From Mimachlamys varia (taxonomy: Eukaryota; Mollusca; Bivalvia; Pectinida; Pectinidae): 64,000 nt of DNA. The notes beneath the pieces are model-generated. The model did not search any database, was not told the origin of the DNA, and saw nothing but the letters and a program-made list of their open reading frames with translations. Positions 1-12,389 of the stretch are shown piece after piece. The DNA is taken from NCBI GenBank assembly GCA_947623455.1, contig OX392534.1, positions 40,057,426 to 40,121,425 of the forward strand, given 5' to 3'. The position numbers and the translations under genes are program-made. Each line of letters opens with the position of its first letter. Within the stretch, counting starts at the first letter, position 1.

Positions 1-920
1 TGTTTCAAGTCCGTTTGCTTTTAAATTCAATTAACGTTCAGCTTTGAACAGGAAAAACGGATGCATTTAAACACAACTCCATGTAATTTGAGTCGATAAT
101 GAATGCATTTTAAATATAATCAAATTGATTTGTGAGGTTTTGGAAATCTGTACCTTAAAACATATCTCGTACAGCAATAATATCTTGACTGATTTTGTAC
201 ATGCATGATGAAATTTAGGAAATAGTTTTTTCGGAAGTGAATATTTTAAAAATAAAAGCAAATAACTGTTCGCCCTTATCTCAGGAACGTGCAGATAAAC
301 CAGGTCACCTGTTAATGAATGGCGCCACAGATATGCCGTCATCTTAGTTTTCGGAAAATCATTTTAGGTTATTTAGAACAAAAAGCCACGTTTAATGATT
401 GAGGCCTACAGAGGGTGTAAACACTTTAAGATAAACTCATTATAGTCTGCAATTTGTTCCGGGTTCGTGTCTATTTTGCAGTGCGCGTGAACAGATTGAA
501 CAGAAAACGCATGTACTTAACAGACAGATGTCATAAAACGTCTTTCAGATTACACGATTTGACAAGAAGGCGTATAAAAGTGACTTTCTAATGTCGCTCT
601 GTTCTTTTCTAATCATCAAAGGACGCATTACGCTAGTGGTTTTTTGTATTGTACTTTAATATTAATTTGAAAATGTCGACATTTCGGATTTTAATGTTAG
701 TTATACCGAGTAGCTATCGATTACCTCTAGATGCGTATACGCCGACAAGTGGTTTCTTTTTCTTTCACATAATGAATATTATCACTTGTTGGGTCCTACT
801 TGCCGCGCGTCACAGTGTGAACGTAGTACTATGAGAAGGACATAGCCGCCATTTTTTATCTGTATCGTTAAATACGTGTCATCTGTTTTGCAAACGGCAC
901 TGCAAATTGAGTCACCTCTT
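1..920. other. AT-rich sequence, no supported gene
   Basis: I see no domain-like frame here. A minus-strand frame at 67-342 and short frames at 649-1012 have biased composition and no recognisable motif. The minus frame near 830-915 holds several cysteines and could be a downstream exon of the signal-peptide exon at 1483-1555, but its acceptor lacks a pyrimidine tract. Confidence 0.4.
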
Positions 921-924
921 CTAG

Positions 925-1250
925 TCACGCAATATGTTGTCGTTCTTAACCTATTCACGCATATTTCATCGCATCTTATCTTAATTACGTGATATTTCAT
1001 GTGATATTTCATGTTATTTAAAAGGTAACCTTAGTCACGTGATGCTCCATCGTATCTAACATCAGTCACGTGATATTCCATCGTGTCTAACATGTAACCT
1101 TAGTCACATGATATTCCATCGTACACATTTGAAACGTGATGTTTCGTCATACAAAAAAAAAATAACAATTACCTTAGTCATGTGATGTGTTATCGTAACT
1201 AATTTTATTCACTATTTTTGTCGTCCTAATTAACCTTTATCACTTGATGC
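925..1250. repeat. degenerate tandem repeat with CACGTG-like motifs
   Basis: A loose unit of about 35-45 bp recurs: AGTCACGTGAT, then ATTCCATCGT, then TCTAACATGTAACCTT. The cores at 1036 and 1066 are exact CACGTGAT; later copies read CACATGAT, ACGTGATG and CATGTGAT. The repeat is seen directly. E-box function is only a possibility, because the motif could simply belong to the repeat unit. Confidence 0.6.
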
Positions 1251-1482
1251 GTTTTATTGCAATAGCCTTTTAATATTCTAAAACATTGCCCTATTTAAAA
1301 TTTCCTAAGGTAAACCATGCATTTAAATGATGCTTAAAAATACTATACATGGACAAATCTTAAGTAATTAGGATAATTAAATACAATTATATATTTTTTA
1401 ATTGTCTGACATAGTATGAGTATATAAAACCTTTGACCTTTAATATCAAGTGTCTAATTGTGATCGTATAACTTCCGCTTAC

Positions 1483-1555
1483 CTGCTGTCGAAAAGGCGA
1501 GGTTGACTAAGGTTATCCATTGAATCAATAGTATGCACACCAGCATATGCTCCAT
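1483..1555 (-). CDS. candidate first coding exon encoding a signal peptide
   Basis: On the minus strand an ATG at 1555-1553 opens 24 codons plus one base, ending at a strong donor (GTAAGC, plus-strand complement at 1477-1482). The peptide begins MEHMLVCILLIQW, continues hydrophobic and ends in FSTA, which resembles a secretory signal peptide with a small-residue cleavage site. Phase 1 after a signal peptide is common in genes for secreted proteins. The start has G at +4 but no purine at -3. Downstream exons should lie at lower coordinates, and I could not find a convincing phase-1 acceptor there, so the gene may continue outside the window or this may be chance. Family unknown. Confidence 0.4.
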
Positions 1556-2249
1556 GTGGCGGAGAGGTGGATCAGCGTCATTTCCTTTTTAATGCGCATG
1601 CGTAGATGGACCCTTAAACAGATAATCTAAATAAGAAAGGTCGTCATTGAAAACAAAACGCTTAGAAATGGACTAAAAAGTGGAAATGCGTTTCCACTTT
1701 AATGTATGTTATTTTTCACATTTTTTAATCATATTAATCAATTAACGACATATTTGTAATTGCTACATCAACGAGTTGTATCATCAATGCTAACATTGTT
1801 CATGAAATAGCTCCATGTCGTATAAATATTTCCTTTTTACGATGGTTTCTATTTTATCGAAGCGGCAGGAAAACTAACTTTTGAATGCATACAGATATTT
1901 AATGACAAATAAATCACAATAAATGATAGGGTCTAAGTGCTATGATCATCGGTGTTACATTGGATTCCGGCGGAATGCAGTGACAAATGAGATACCCACC
2001 ATTATCAGAACCAAATGCTAAAATTTGATACATGCACTTTTGAATATTTGCACCACCAGTGTTACGTTATAAGTGGTGTTCTTATATCCCACTGAACACC
2101 TGTTTGAACATATAAATAATGGATTACAACACGGTAATTAGCAATTAAAATTTATTACTTTGGAATGATACAATATTTATAAGTTCAGGCAAATTGAGAT
2201 TTTAACAGCAAATCAACAGAATAAGTTCATGCACGTTTTAAGTGTAAAC
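1556..2249. other. no gene seen
   Basis: AT-rich sequence with stops in all frames. The part next to 1555 would be the 5' leader or promoter of the candidate minus-strand exon. I see no clear TATA element or repeat. Confidence 0.4.
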
Positions 2250-2830
2250 TTTCCTCTGGCCCTGACACCAGACTTAGACATTTTGACAGATAGATGGCTG
2301 GTGTGGGGTAGCAAGAGTTTCCTCTGGCCCTGACACCAGATTTAGACATTTTGACAGATAGATGGCTGGTGTGGGGTAGCAAGAGTTTCCTCTGGCCCTA
2401 ACACCAGACTTAGACATTTTGACAGATAGATGTATAATGTGGGGTAGCCCAAGTTTCCTCTGGCCCTAACACCAGACTTAGATGTTGTGACAGATAGATG
2501 TCTGGTGTAGCCCGAGTTTCCTCTGGCCCTGACACCAGACTTAGACGTTGTGACAGATAGATGTCTGGTGTAGCCCGAGTTTCCTCTGGCCCTGACACCG
2601 GACTAAGACGTTGTGACAGATAGATGTCTGGTGTGGGGTAGCCCGAGTTTCCTCTGGCCCTAACACCAGACTTAGACATTTTGTGACAGATAGATGTCTG
2701 GTGTAGCTCGAGTTTCCTATGGCCCTGTCACCAGACTTAGACGTTGTGACAGATAGATGTTTGGTATCGCCCGAGTTTCCTCTGATCCTGACACTAGACT
2801 TAGACGTTGTAACAGCAACTCGGGCTAAGT
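2250..2830. repeat. minisatellite, nine units of 63-69 bp
   Basis: TTTCCTCTGGCCC or a close variant recurs at 2250, 2318, 2386, 2454, 2517, 2580, 2648, 2713 and 2776. Each is followed by ACACCAGACTTAGAC and GACAGATAGATG. Unit length varies through presence or absence of a short GGGGTAG segment. The open frames on both strands here follow from the repeat and are not genes. Confidence 0.95.
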
Positions 2831-3184
2831 CATTAAGTAGAGAGGGGAGAGATAAAAGGCCAATGCTCAAAGATAACAACACAGTGTATACAATGATGTA
2901 GAAAAAACGGAAATATTGAAGATTTCAGATACTGCAATGGGGCATCAAATCAATTTTAGTTGAGAGGTTACACCAGAGATAACCTTCAAAACAAGTATAC
3001 TAGTCCCTTCTCTGGGCACAGCAGGCCGGTGTGTTCTCTTCGTCCAAACCATAACAGGGGACAAATTAAGTCACAGTTGTGAATGATTAATTATACGGAA
3101 TTATGATTCAGTGACCGATACCTATCTTTGCTACCATCCTTTCTACCAAAATTTGGAAGAAAACTTACCTTTACTTACAAAATC

Positions 3185-3640
3185 ATTCAACGTTATTAAC
3201 ATCAGCATTATCAAACTAACAACACAGGGATTCGAGAGATGCAGGTTGATCTAAACTATGGGCAAGTTTTATGGTGGCCATCTTTGTCTCATTGAGAAAT
3301 GATCTGTATCTTAAAGTGATTTGAAGATGGACCTTTTTGATCGTGCTCATTAGTGTGTTTACTTGTTGTAATTGACAATGCTGACTCGGTTATCATTTCA
3401 AGGACTTGGTGGTTACTTTCATGTGACCAAGATTTACATGGCGGGTGTCTTCGATGAAGCAGAAGACGCTTACTCTTCCGGAACACCTGGTCTTGTACTT
3501 TTACAAGGGTCTTCATGTAAATCTTTCCTTTGTTCATATTTTGTTCCTAGTTTAATCGATTTTGAGTTGTTAACGTTTCGGTATGCCCTATTTTTTTACA
3601 CTAATAGTCTGTTCAAGTACATAAATAAGTACACTTATCA
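3185..3640 (+). mobile_element. RT-family element, 3' end only (copy a)
   Basis: The sequence begins with a degraded end of a reverse-transcriptase frame (ACAGGGATTCGAGAGAT, matching the copy at 24.2 kb) and runs into the family's 3' tail. The tail translates as KIYMAGVFDEAEDAYSSGTP and is shared with copies near 5.3, 9.7, 30.0, 31.9 and 57.8 kb. Stops and frameshifts are present, so it is dead. I assign it to a Penelope-like group because related copies carry an LPKLHK-like motif and hammerhead remnants; that assignment is an inference. Confidence 0.65.
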
Positions 3641-4235
3641 TTTCCTACATTTATTCTATACCTATTAAACCTAAACTTGTCATCTATAACAAAACGCTGC
3701 GACAGAGAGGAGAATAGATGACCTTAGAATGACCCCAATTTAAGACTGCCCATGTGTTTCATCCCGTGATTGCCATGATCAAACTAAACATGTAGTAACT
3801 CGCAATCTGAATATTATCCCAACATAAAGCTTACAGGAGCTTCTTATGATAGGTCCTAAGTACCGAGAGATCCCGTCTATCAAATGGAATGTGAATTTAA
3901 GGATAGGTATGGAATCGGTAGAAGATTATTCTAGATGCTGGATAAACGTGAACATGCTGAATTGGAATCACTTTCAGAGTGGATGAAGTCTATTAGTAAT
4001 TTGCAATTCGCAAAATATTTTTGATTTCGATGTTCACACAACGCTAGATAATCTACATGTAACGTAAAGTATATAGAAACTTTATTTTACAACAATTTTT
4101 AAACAAGTTATCCAACTTATATTGATCACTCTTGTTGGTCGGGATGTTAGCGAGTGAGGGGTCTGATTGTGGGAGGAAATCGGAATACACAGAGAAAAAC
4201 CAACGTGGTCATGAAACTATGTAGTTGTATTTGCA
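3641..4235. other. unassigned sequence between two RT-family fragments
   Basis: No coding frame or repeat structure is visible. It could be very decayed element sequence or ordinary intergenic DNA. Confidence 0.35.
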
Positions 4236-4239
4236 GACA

Positions 4240-5425
4240 AGGCATCTAATAGCTTGCTCTTTGTTTGCAAGCGTTATTGAATGTATTGCTTGAAACAAAT
4301 AATTCTACTGTTATATTTACAGGTTTTCCTAAAGAAGCATTAGTTTTACAATCCCTTGAGATACTGGTTAATAGGAAAGACGCTGACCTACTTCGTCTAT
4401 ATTGGATAGCGAAACTACACAAGGATCAGTATAAGCAACGTGTTACGCTGGCCCTGCCAATTGCTCAACTAAATGTTAAGCAAAACGTCCTATTACCATT
4501 CTCAGAATAAGTCTGTATCCTAAATGTAATGAACAAAGAACTCATTTCTCAGTTCCATTACACTGGGTATACAGACTGAGTGTGACACTGTTAATCCAGA
4601 AGTGGAGTTAACGGGATGTGAGTTTCGAAAAACCTCGAAAGACCCCCTTATTAATCTTGAACACCTCGCCTTAATAATGCCTCGTTAATTAGAGCAATTT
4701 AAATTTTCAGGAGGACAATGATACTAAAAGATGGTAGGCTATCATGGACTATGATATGTGAACAAAAACTTAAAGCTCAGAGAAGATATAATGAGGAAGA
4801 TATTGTGCGAATGATTGACTTTCTGGTTGATAATATCTTTGGAGGAAAGATTATCCATTATACAGTTGGCATTCATAAGGCTCAAATTGTGCCGAACTCT
4901 TAGCTAATAGCTAGCTTGTTTTTGTTTTCATACGAGACTGAATTTGTCAAGAAGCATATAAGGAGAACAGAAATCTTACGAACTTTTTAATTTCAATGTC
5001 GACTATGCGTGGTATATGTATATAACAAGAAGTTTGCTGACCACGTCGATCGTACTTTCCAAGAACTCCAAATAAAGGAACAGCCGACTCTTCTACATCA
5101 ACTGCTTACCTTGATATGTGCTTACAATATGACACTGCTTAGTCTTAGCTATACGATGAACGTGATGGTTTCGATTTTCCTATTTTGAACTTTCCCTTTC
5201 TTGATAGTAACTTACGAACATGCTCATTAGTGGGCCTACTTTTATGATTGTTGATGATACCTCAGTTCTCATTTTTGTTACATGACATTCACGTGACTGG
5301 TGGCGTCGATGAAGAAGAAGACGTTTACCCTTCCGGAACTTCTATTCTTTCACTCTTATACTTTAAAATGGTATCCTTGCAAATGTTTCCTTTGTTAATA
5401 CTTTGTCCCTATTGTAATCTGCGAA
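4240..5425 (+). mobile_element. decayed Penelope-like RT element (copy b)
   Basis: This is the most complete RT copy on the plus strand. The frame at 4265-4507 contains LLRLYWIAKLHKDQYKQR, which matches the N-terminal [LI]PK[LI]HK block typical of Penelope-like RTs (here with A for P). The frame at 4718-4900 contains YNEEDIVRMIDFLVDNIFGG, then a stop, then a degraded LFLFSYETEF block shared with the copy at 23.8 kb. The family tail (GGVDEEEDVYPSGT) follows near 5298. Multiple stops and frameshifts make it a pseudogene. No GIY-YIG endonuclease is visible. The family could be another RT lineage. Confidence 0.6.
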
Positions 5426-5479
5426 TCTAGACAGGGTCGATCGTCGGCCTAACGCGGGGCGCCAAATGTAACAGAAGAA

Positions 5480-5545
5480 GAAAAATGCAAGGCTAGACCA
5501 GGTTTCGAACCCGGGACCTTCCGAACTCTAATCTAATCGCTTTTA
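5480..5545 (-). repeat. tRNA-derived SINE-like fragment
   Basis: Read on the minus strand, GTTCGGAAGGTCCCGGG runs into GGGTTCGAAACCTGG, which resembles the T-arm/B-box of a tRNA. The 5' half is not tRNA-like, so this is a SINE remnant or coincidence rather than a tRNA gene. Confidence 0.4.
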
Positions 5546-5589
5546 AATTTGGATTAAAGTATTATTTTGAGGCTTCAGATTCTTTTTAA

Positions 5590-6605
5590 ACAAACGCTAT
5601 ATCCACTGGATCGCAAGTTCACCAGAACTGTGGCATCCCTACACCTAAAGGATCACCAGTTTTGTGCCATCCCTACATCCAAAGGATCACCAGTGTTTGG
5701 ACACCCCTATATCCAGTGGATTACCAGTGTTTGGTCACCCTTATATCTAATGGTTATCCAGTTTTGGACACCCCTATAGCCAGTGGATCATCAGTTTTTG
5801 GTCACTCTTACATCTAATAGATTACCAGTGTTTGGTCATCCTTACATCCAATGGATTACCAGTGTTTGGACACCCCTATTTCCAGTGGATTACCAGTGTT
5901 TGGTCACTCTTACATCTAATAGATTACCAGTGTTTGGTCACCCTTATATCCAGTCGATTACCAGTGTTTGGACACCCCTATATCTAATGGTTATCCAGTT
6001 TTGGACACCCCTATATCCAGTGGATCATTAGTTTTTGGACACCCATATATCTAATGGTTATCCAGTTTTGGACACCCCTATATCCAGTGGATCACCGGTG
6101 TTTGGACACCCCTATATCCAGTGGATCACTAGTGTTTGGACACCCCTATATCCAGTGGATCACCAGTGTTTGCACACCCCTATATCCAATGGATTACCAG
6201 TGTTTGGACACCCCTATATCTAATGGATTACCAGTGTTTGGACACCCCTATATCCAATGGATTACCAGTGTTTGGACAACCCTATATCCAATGGATTACC
6301 AGTGTTTGGACACCCTATATCCAGTGGATCATCAGTGTTTGGACACCCCTATATCCAGTGGATCAGCAGTGTTTGGACACCCCTATATCCAATGGATCAT
6401 CAGTGTTTGGACACCCTATATCCAGTGGATTACCAGTGTTTGGACACCCTATATCCAGTGGATTACCAGTGTTTGCACACCCTATATCCAGTGGATTACC
6501 AGTGTTTGGACACCGCTTTATTTAATAGATTATTAGTGTTTGATTCAATGAATCATCAGTTTTTGGACACCCCTATATCTAATGGATCACCAGTTTTGAG
6601 ACATA
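5590..6605. repeat. minisatellite with 34-bp unit, about 29 copies
   Basis: The unit is close to GGACACCCCTATATCCAGTG plus GATCACCAGTGTTT. Positions vary between A and G (AATGGATTACC versus AGTGGATCACC), and some units lose one C. Because 34 is one more than a multiple of three, consecutive units are read in successive frames. The unit lacks stops in the plus-strand frames, which gives several overlapping spurious frames of up to 160 codons at 5783-6721. I do not call these genes. Confidence 0.95.
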
Positions 6606-7783
6606 AAGACCAACACGGGTTTTGTAAAGACAAAAGTGTATTACCAGCAGAAGCAGAGCTTGTTACCTTGAAATGGTGTTTTTTTCCAGTGAACACGTTC
6701 CATTATCGTTACAGATTCTGACAGAAGTCGTTAACGAAACTCGTTTACAAACCAGATTTTTTTATACCAACACGATAATCCGACCAGTAGTGACGTTACG
6801 TTCAATTACGGTAGATAATCAGAAATATTCGGTTACTTCTATCGGAATACAACATCAAGTAGCCCCGATGAGACAAAGGCACATTCGGCGAAGTTTTTGT
6901 CCCATGGTACACATTTTAAAAGAAAAAACCCTTATCTGTCTTCAGATAATTATTATAATGACATGTTATCTCAATTTTCACTAACAGTAGAAAATTCTCC
7001 CAAATCTAATCAAAGATAACGGCGTGTCCCTCCAAGATCGATACCCGGGCAAGACACTCTCGGTGTAACGAGATCCACCAGCATCCGCAAATTGATCGCG
7101 TTCGTTTACATTAGTGTCAGGCTCGCCGAGTGTAAGTTTATATAATTAATTAACAAGTTTGCTGACACATTAATTGATTGCCTTATCTAAACATATTTGA
7201 GCACTCGGTTTTATCTGTTAGTAGATAATATATTATTTTAGATGATATCATTGAAGATTTTAATCCTCCAAAGACAGGTTTAGGATTTTATTTGATTCTG
7301 GCCTTATTTATGGCGGTTTGTCTCGTCATAATTCTACAAAATGATGTTCACATCAATTTATCATTTCCTCCATTCTATCGACGTTATTGCGTTATTTAGA
7401 GGCTGGATAACTATTTAATCATTCTATTTATGGCCCACAAAACGAATATCAACGTTGATCAGAGGGATGAAATAGCAATAACGGCTATTATTTCAAGGAA
7501 ACAAGCCAAGCAACGAAACAAGGCGACATAAAATTGTCTCCGCGTGGAAGGGGCACAGCAGGCAGAAACTACAAATTCACTTCTACACAATTAAGGAAAC
7601 CGGGACGGGTGGGGAGGGTGTGGGGTCGTTTTTAGAGTTTACTGATGACCTTTATACAATGCTTTTTACATATGATACAACAAAATGACTGGTATTTGTA
7701 GGTGTTTTATTACATATGTCCTCAGTGATTAGTAAACATACGTTTCATAACGATAACTGTTTTATATCTACCTAGCGTATAAC
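6606..7783. other. no supported gene; possible SINE trace
   Basis: A plus-strand frame at 6673-6984 shows no domain. Around 7021-7070 the minus strand has CCCGGGTATCGATCTTGG, a weak B-box-like sequence. The rest is AT-rich with stops in every frame. Confidence 0.35.
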
Positions 7784-8705
7784 CATTTATGACCTCTACC
7801 AGAATTTATGACCATTTATGACCCCTACCTAAATGTATGACCTCTACCTACCTGTTTGACCTCTACCTACATGTATGACATCTACCTACTTGAACCCTTG
7901 TATAACCTCTACTTACATGTATGACCTCTACCTACATGTATGACATCTACCTACATGTAAGACCTCTACCTACTTGTACCCTTGTATAACATCTACCTAC
8001 CTGTTTGATCTCTACCTACATGTCTGACCTCTACCTACATGTAAGACCTCTACCTACATGTATGACATCTACCTACTTGTACCCTTGTATAACCTCTACC
8101 TACCTGTTTGATCTCTACCTACATGTCTGACCTCTACCTACATGTATGACCTCTACCTACTTGTACCCTTGTATGACCTCTACCTATTTGTACCATTGTC
8201 TGACCTCTACCTATTTGTACCCTTGTATGACCTCTACTTACATGTATGACCTCTACCTACATGTCTAACCTCTACCTACATGTCTAACCTCTACCTACAT
8301 GTCTGACCTCTACCTACATGTATGACCTCTACCTACATGTATGACCTCTACCTACATGTCTGACCTCTACCTACATGTATGGCCTCGACCTACATGTATG
8401 ACCTCTACCTACATGTCTGACCTCTACCTACATGTATGACCTCTACCTACTTGTACCCTTGTATGACCTCTACCAATTTGTACCATTGTCTGACCTCTAC
8501 CTATTTGTACCCTTGTATGACCTCTACTTACATGTCTAACCTCTACCTACATGTCTAACCTCTACCTACATGTCTGACCTCTACCTACATGTATGACCTC
8601 TACCTACATGTATGACCTCTACCTACATGTCTGACCTCTACCTACATGTATGACCTCTACCTACATGTATGATCTCTGCCTACACCTATGACCTCTACCT
8701 AGCAC
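7784..8705. repeat. minisatellite with 19-bp unit
   Basis: The unit TGACCTCTACCTACATGTA is repeated over about 0.9 kb. Longer variant units carry CTACTTGTACCCTTGTATGA. A block containing ACCATTGTCTGACC appears twice (near 8190 and 8480), suggesting a larger internal duplication of about 300 bp. Confidence 0.95.
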
Positions 8706-9544
8706 ATGAACTATCATTTGACCGATATTCAACAGAGCAAGGAGATATGTCCATAGTGTCTGGTAGAAGGCAATTTCAGTGAAATTCCCAAAGAATTTAT
8801 TTCATAACTTTTGTTAGTCCCGTACTCGATCCTATTATATCTTATTATTAGCTTTATGTTCTGTTTAAGATGTCGATTTCTCCCTTTATTTGACATGATT
8901 GGATAACATACATGTATCTTATAAAGACCTCGGAGATGATCAGAGTGTATACAAAAGTAAACCTCCAAATGAACCATAAGCTCATATCAGATTATAAAAT
9001 CCAGACACAAAATAACCCAATAAAGTAGGTAATTTTGTCTGAACCTTTTGGCTATACCAATCACTGGGATACAATGGTTTTCGTGCCATATAAGAAGTGT
9101 TAGCCATATCTATTACACACGTGAATGTTCCTTATAACTCAAGGCGAGGGTCGTTCACCTCTTTATGATTTCATTTGTTCATAGCAATGTTTGCTCCGTC
9201 CGTCCATATCGCCTATTTATTAAATTGAAAAGATGAAAAATCTGTTATGAAATCCTAAATTAACGTAGGTGTCATTCACTACAGTGTAGGGTAATTCATA
9301 AGTAGAACACTTTTTTTTGTAAATGCAATCAATTGTGGTATTTGCATATAACATTGACGTAAATAACGAAACTCGCTTTAAAACAATTATAAGCAAGCAA
9401 GATATGTCGTCGAGAAAGAAACGATTGAGGACGCGTTATGTTACGACCTATTTGTTCGATTCTAGCTCTAATTTTCACAATTTCCGTATGTCAAGCGTAG
9501 CATGTATTTTACACACTTGAAAAAGCCACACTTGCTCTCAAAAT
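8706..9544. other. no supported gene
   Basis: Mixed AT-rich sequence. The minus-strand frame at 8729-8977 and the plus-strand frame at 9323-9517 have no recognisable features. Confidence 0.35.
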
Positions 9545-10045
9545 AAAACATATAGAGATTCAAAAATAATGCAGAGAATGCCAAAACGTCAAAAAAAACC
9601 TGATCCCAACTCAAAATTGATGACATCAGGAGTGAAATATGAGAAAAGGAAAGATAATAAGACCAGATGTTTTGAAAGAGTCAGCGTCTCCTGCTCCATC
9701 GACGACACCCGTCATGTAAATCCATGTCACATTCAAGTAAATCTCATGTCCTCAAAGTGAGTACCGAGGCATCATTTTCAATTACAACAACCAGGCATAC
9801 TTATATTCAAAAGGGTCCACATTCACAACCTCAAAGATAACGATATATTTCTAAAGAGACAATGATGACAACCGAAAAGCTTGCTCATATTTTTCATCAA
9901 CCTACATCTCTTGAATCCCTTTGTCGTAAAATCTTGGTATCTAGAGCAACCCCTAGACATGTTATCACCATTGGTTTGAGAAGCAGGGGTGTTACATTGT
10001 ACTGTCAAGAAAGGGAATGTTCACGACAGGAAAATCGAAATCGTC
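9545..10045 (-). mobile_element. RT-family element, 3' end (copy c)
   Basis: On the minus strand this aligns by eye with the copies at 29.8-30.3 and 31.75-32.17 kb. It has the tail segment around GACGACACCCG and CATGTAAATC, then the RT end near 9840-9950. It shares AGAAGCAGGGGTGT (9990) with 30300. It is heavily mutated, and the plus-strand frames here are antisense shadows. Confidence 0.55.
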
Positions 10046-12389
10046 ACGTTTAGCGTATAGCTTTGTAGTTAGCTGCCCATGTTGGTAAAGATGGTGACAA
10101 GAAACTTTTTTTTACGTTCATAAGGGTAATACGTTCGACTAGGTTGAAGCGAAATTCTTGTTGTTTATTGACAACAAATTGTCGATATATCCGGAAAATA
10201 AATTGAAAAGGTATGGCAGGACTTTTGTTATTTGTCCTCATAAGCTCCTAAACAAACTCATCAGCGTCGTATGAAAGCAAAAACAAGTCTGCTAAGAGTG
10301 AAGCACAGTTTGGCCATATCAGAATGCCTACAGTTTGCGTGAAAATCTGTCCTCACAATTCAACAAAAATATTGTCAACCAGGAATAAAATTATTCCTTC
10401 TATGTCCTCCTCAGTTTATTTGATCTCGCTTTTGTTGTGAGCTTATAAAGTATACTCCAAGGTACACGTGTAGCTCACAACTATATATTTGTCTCGTTGT
10501 TCACCATTCTGGGAAAAGAAAGCTCTTATCACAACAGATCGAATTAGTTATTTCAGTAAAGAACGAGGTATAGTAGCGAACAGGTTAGAAAAAGTCAAAT
10601 GTTTTGATAAACGTAACATTTTTGATGAGGGGATGTTAAAGATTGATCCGAGATTTTTTTCCCCCAAAATCCAAATCCCGTCAATTCCACTTCCGGAGTA
10701 TGCAATATCACAATACGACTGTCATCCTGAATTAATGGTAATAAGAAACTTGTTTGAGCTTAATAAATCTGTACACTAGCATAACTTCAATATTCGGTGA
10801 TAACAATTAAAGAAGAAAAAATACCAACATTTAATTGATTGAATCAATTTTGTTAATCACTGAATTTGTTTGATTGAAGGATTAATGTCTGATCCACATG
10901 CTTAGTGTATCCAAGTGTGTTTAATAAGCGTGCATATATACAGGGTCGGGTATGAATTTGTATTACATTGTAAAAGGCGGATCTGATCGTATTTCTGCCG
11001 AGAGTTTCAATTGTTTTGTTCATCGTTAAAATAACATTTGAAAATTTACCAAGGGTCATTTCGGAGATAAATGTCTCATTCTATTGTTGCTGAAACTTAT
11101 ACACTTTCAGTCAGAATGATCGCATTCTGCCTCAAGACTTTTTCTTTGAGTTTTGTTTATCTTATAAGCACCTGTATTTTTAAAACGTCATTACTATTTC
11201 CGCTCCCTACTGCCGTGTTGTGACCCACTCAATGACACCGAGAATTAACAGGTGACGGGTTTATTTAAATATAGAATAGAGATACTGATAAGTTGTTATG
11301 GATGATTGAACATGTCATGCATTATGAAAATATCAATATATTTAGTCAGGTTGGTGATCCTTTGACTGCACCCTTAGGAGAGCAAGGGCGTCACTTCCGT
11401 CTCACCTTGAATAAACTTGGGGAACTCTAGTGTATCATTAACTGATCATGAAGTCCCTTAACGCATTCTAGGCGCACGCTTACATACATGTAATAAACGG
11501 TCAACAATGTAAGCCTTAGACGCATACTACAAAATAGACGTTGAATTGTTGATAACTTTAATCTTGAATTCCGAGCTGAGGTGAGTCTAAACCGCATTTC
11601 TACTCTATCCCACCATCCCACCACCAACCCAACCCCCACTACATCCCCCTGCCCTACCGATAGATAATAATAAGCTGACGTGTTATGAAGTACAGCCGTA
11701 ATCAGCGAAATACGTTATATCAAATTATTCAGATCGTATATGTACATGTATAAGAAGAGTGCAAGGTAAACAAAATATTTGAATATTCATGACAAATTAA
11801 TTCCATGGGTAATTGGTTAATCTGATATTATTATAAATATTCATCACCACATACAGATGCTGCTAGTACAAAGAAGTGTTTGTTTAATTGATTTTCCCTT
11901 TTCTTTCAGAAAAATCAATTAAAACTAATTACTTGGTCTTAAGACTCAATTTATCTGATACATTAAAATTAAACTAAAAGACAGGCTATTTTCAACAGGA
12001 TCATCGATACATTTGCTAAATCATTTGCGTTTTCCTATGTGTTCAAGCTTGGTTTTATGAGGATTCACAAATTAGATCATTTCATTCGCCTCTTTTTTTA
12101 ATTCATTTTTTTTTTCTTTTATCATTAACCTCTTATTCATATGATTATTCGTCCGTTCGTTTTCACTCACTAACCCACCCACGTATATCTATTCTTTTTT
12201 ATCATTCCTTTGTTCTCCACTTGTGTCATATCTGCCCTAATGGGTCGACTATTCAATTGCATTCAAAGTGATGCCACACTATCTATTTACAATTGTATAT
12301 TTATTTTAATGCAAGAGATATAAGTGCACGTGTTTTTCTTTATATAGGTAAAGAAAGCACGCGCTTTATTGTGTTACGACAACGCTAGG
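10046..12389. other. no supported gene; one short hairpin
   Basis: Small frames at 10489-10776 (plus) and 10853-11059, 11427-11639 (minus) show no domain. At 11883-11925 TTAATTGATTTT and AAAAATCAATTAA form a 13-bp-arm hairpin around a pyrimidine-rich loop. The rest is AT-rich. Confidence 0.35.

Noticed and set aside
2410..2901. Overlapping frames on both strands
   Set aside because: Repeat artefacts of the 63-69-bp minisatellite.
5783..6721. Several long plus-strand open frames (up to 160 codons)
   Set aside because: They are produced by the stop-free 34-bp minisatellite unit; no domain, start context or non-repeat coding sequence.
7784..8705. CRISPR-like regular direct repeats
   Set aside because: Units are contiguous without unique spacers and the genome is eukaryotic; it is a minisatellite.
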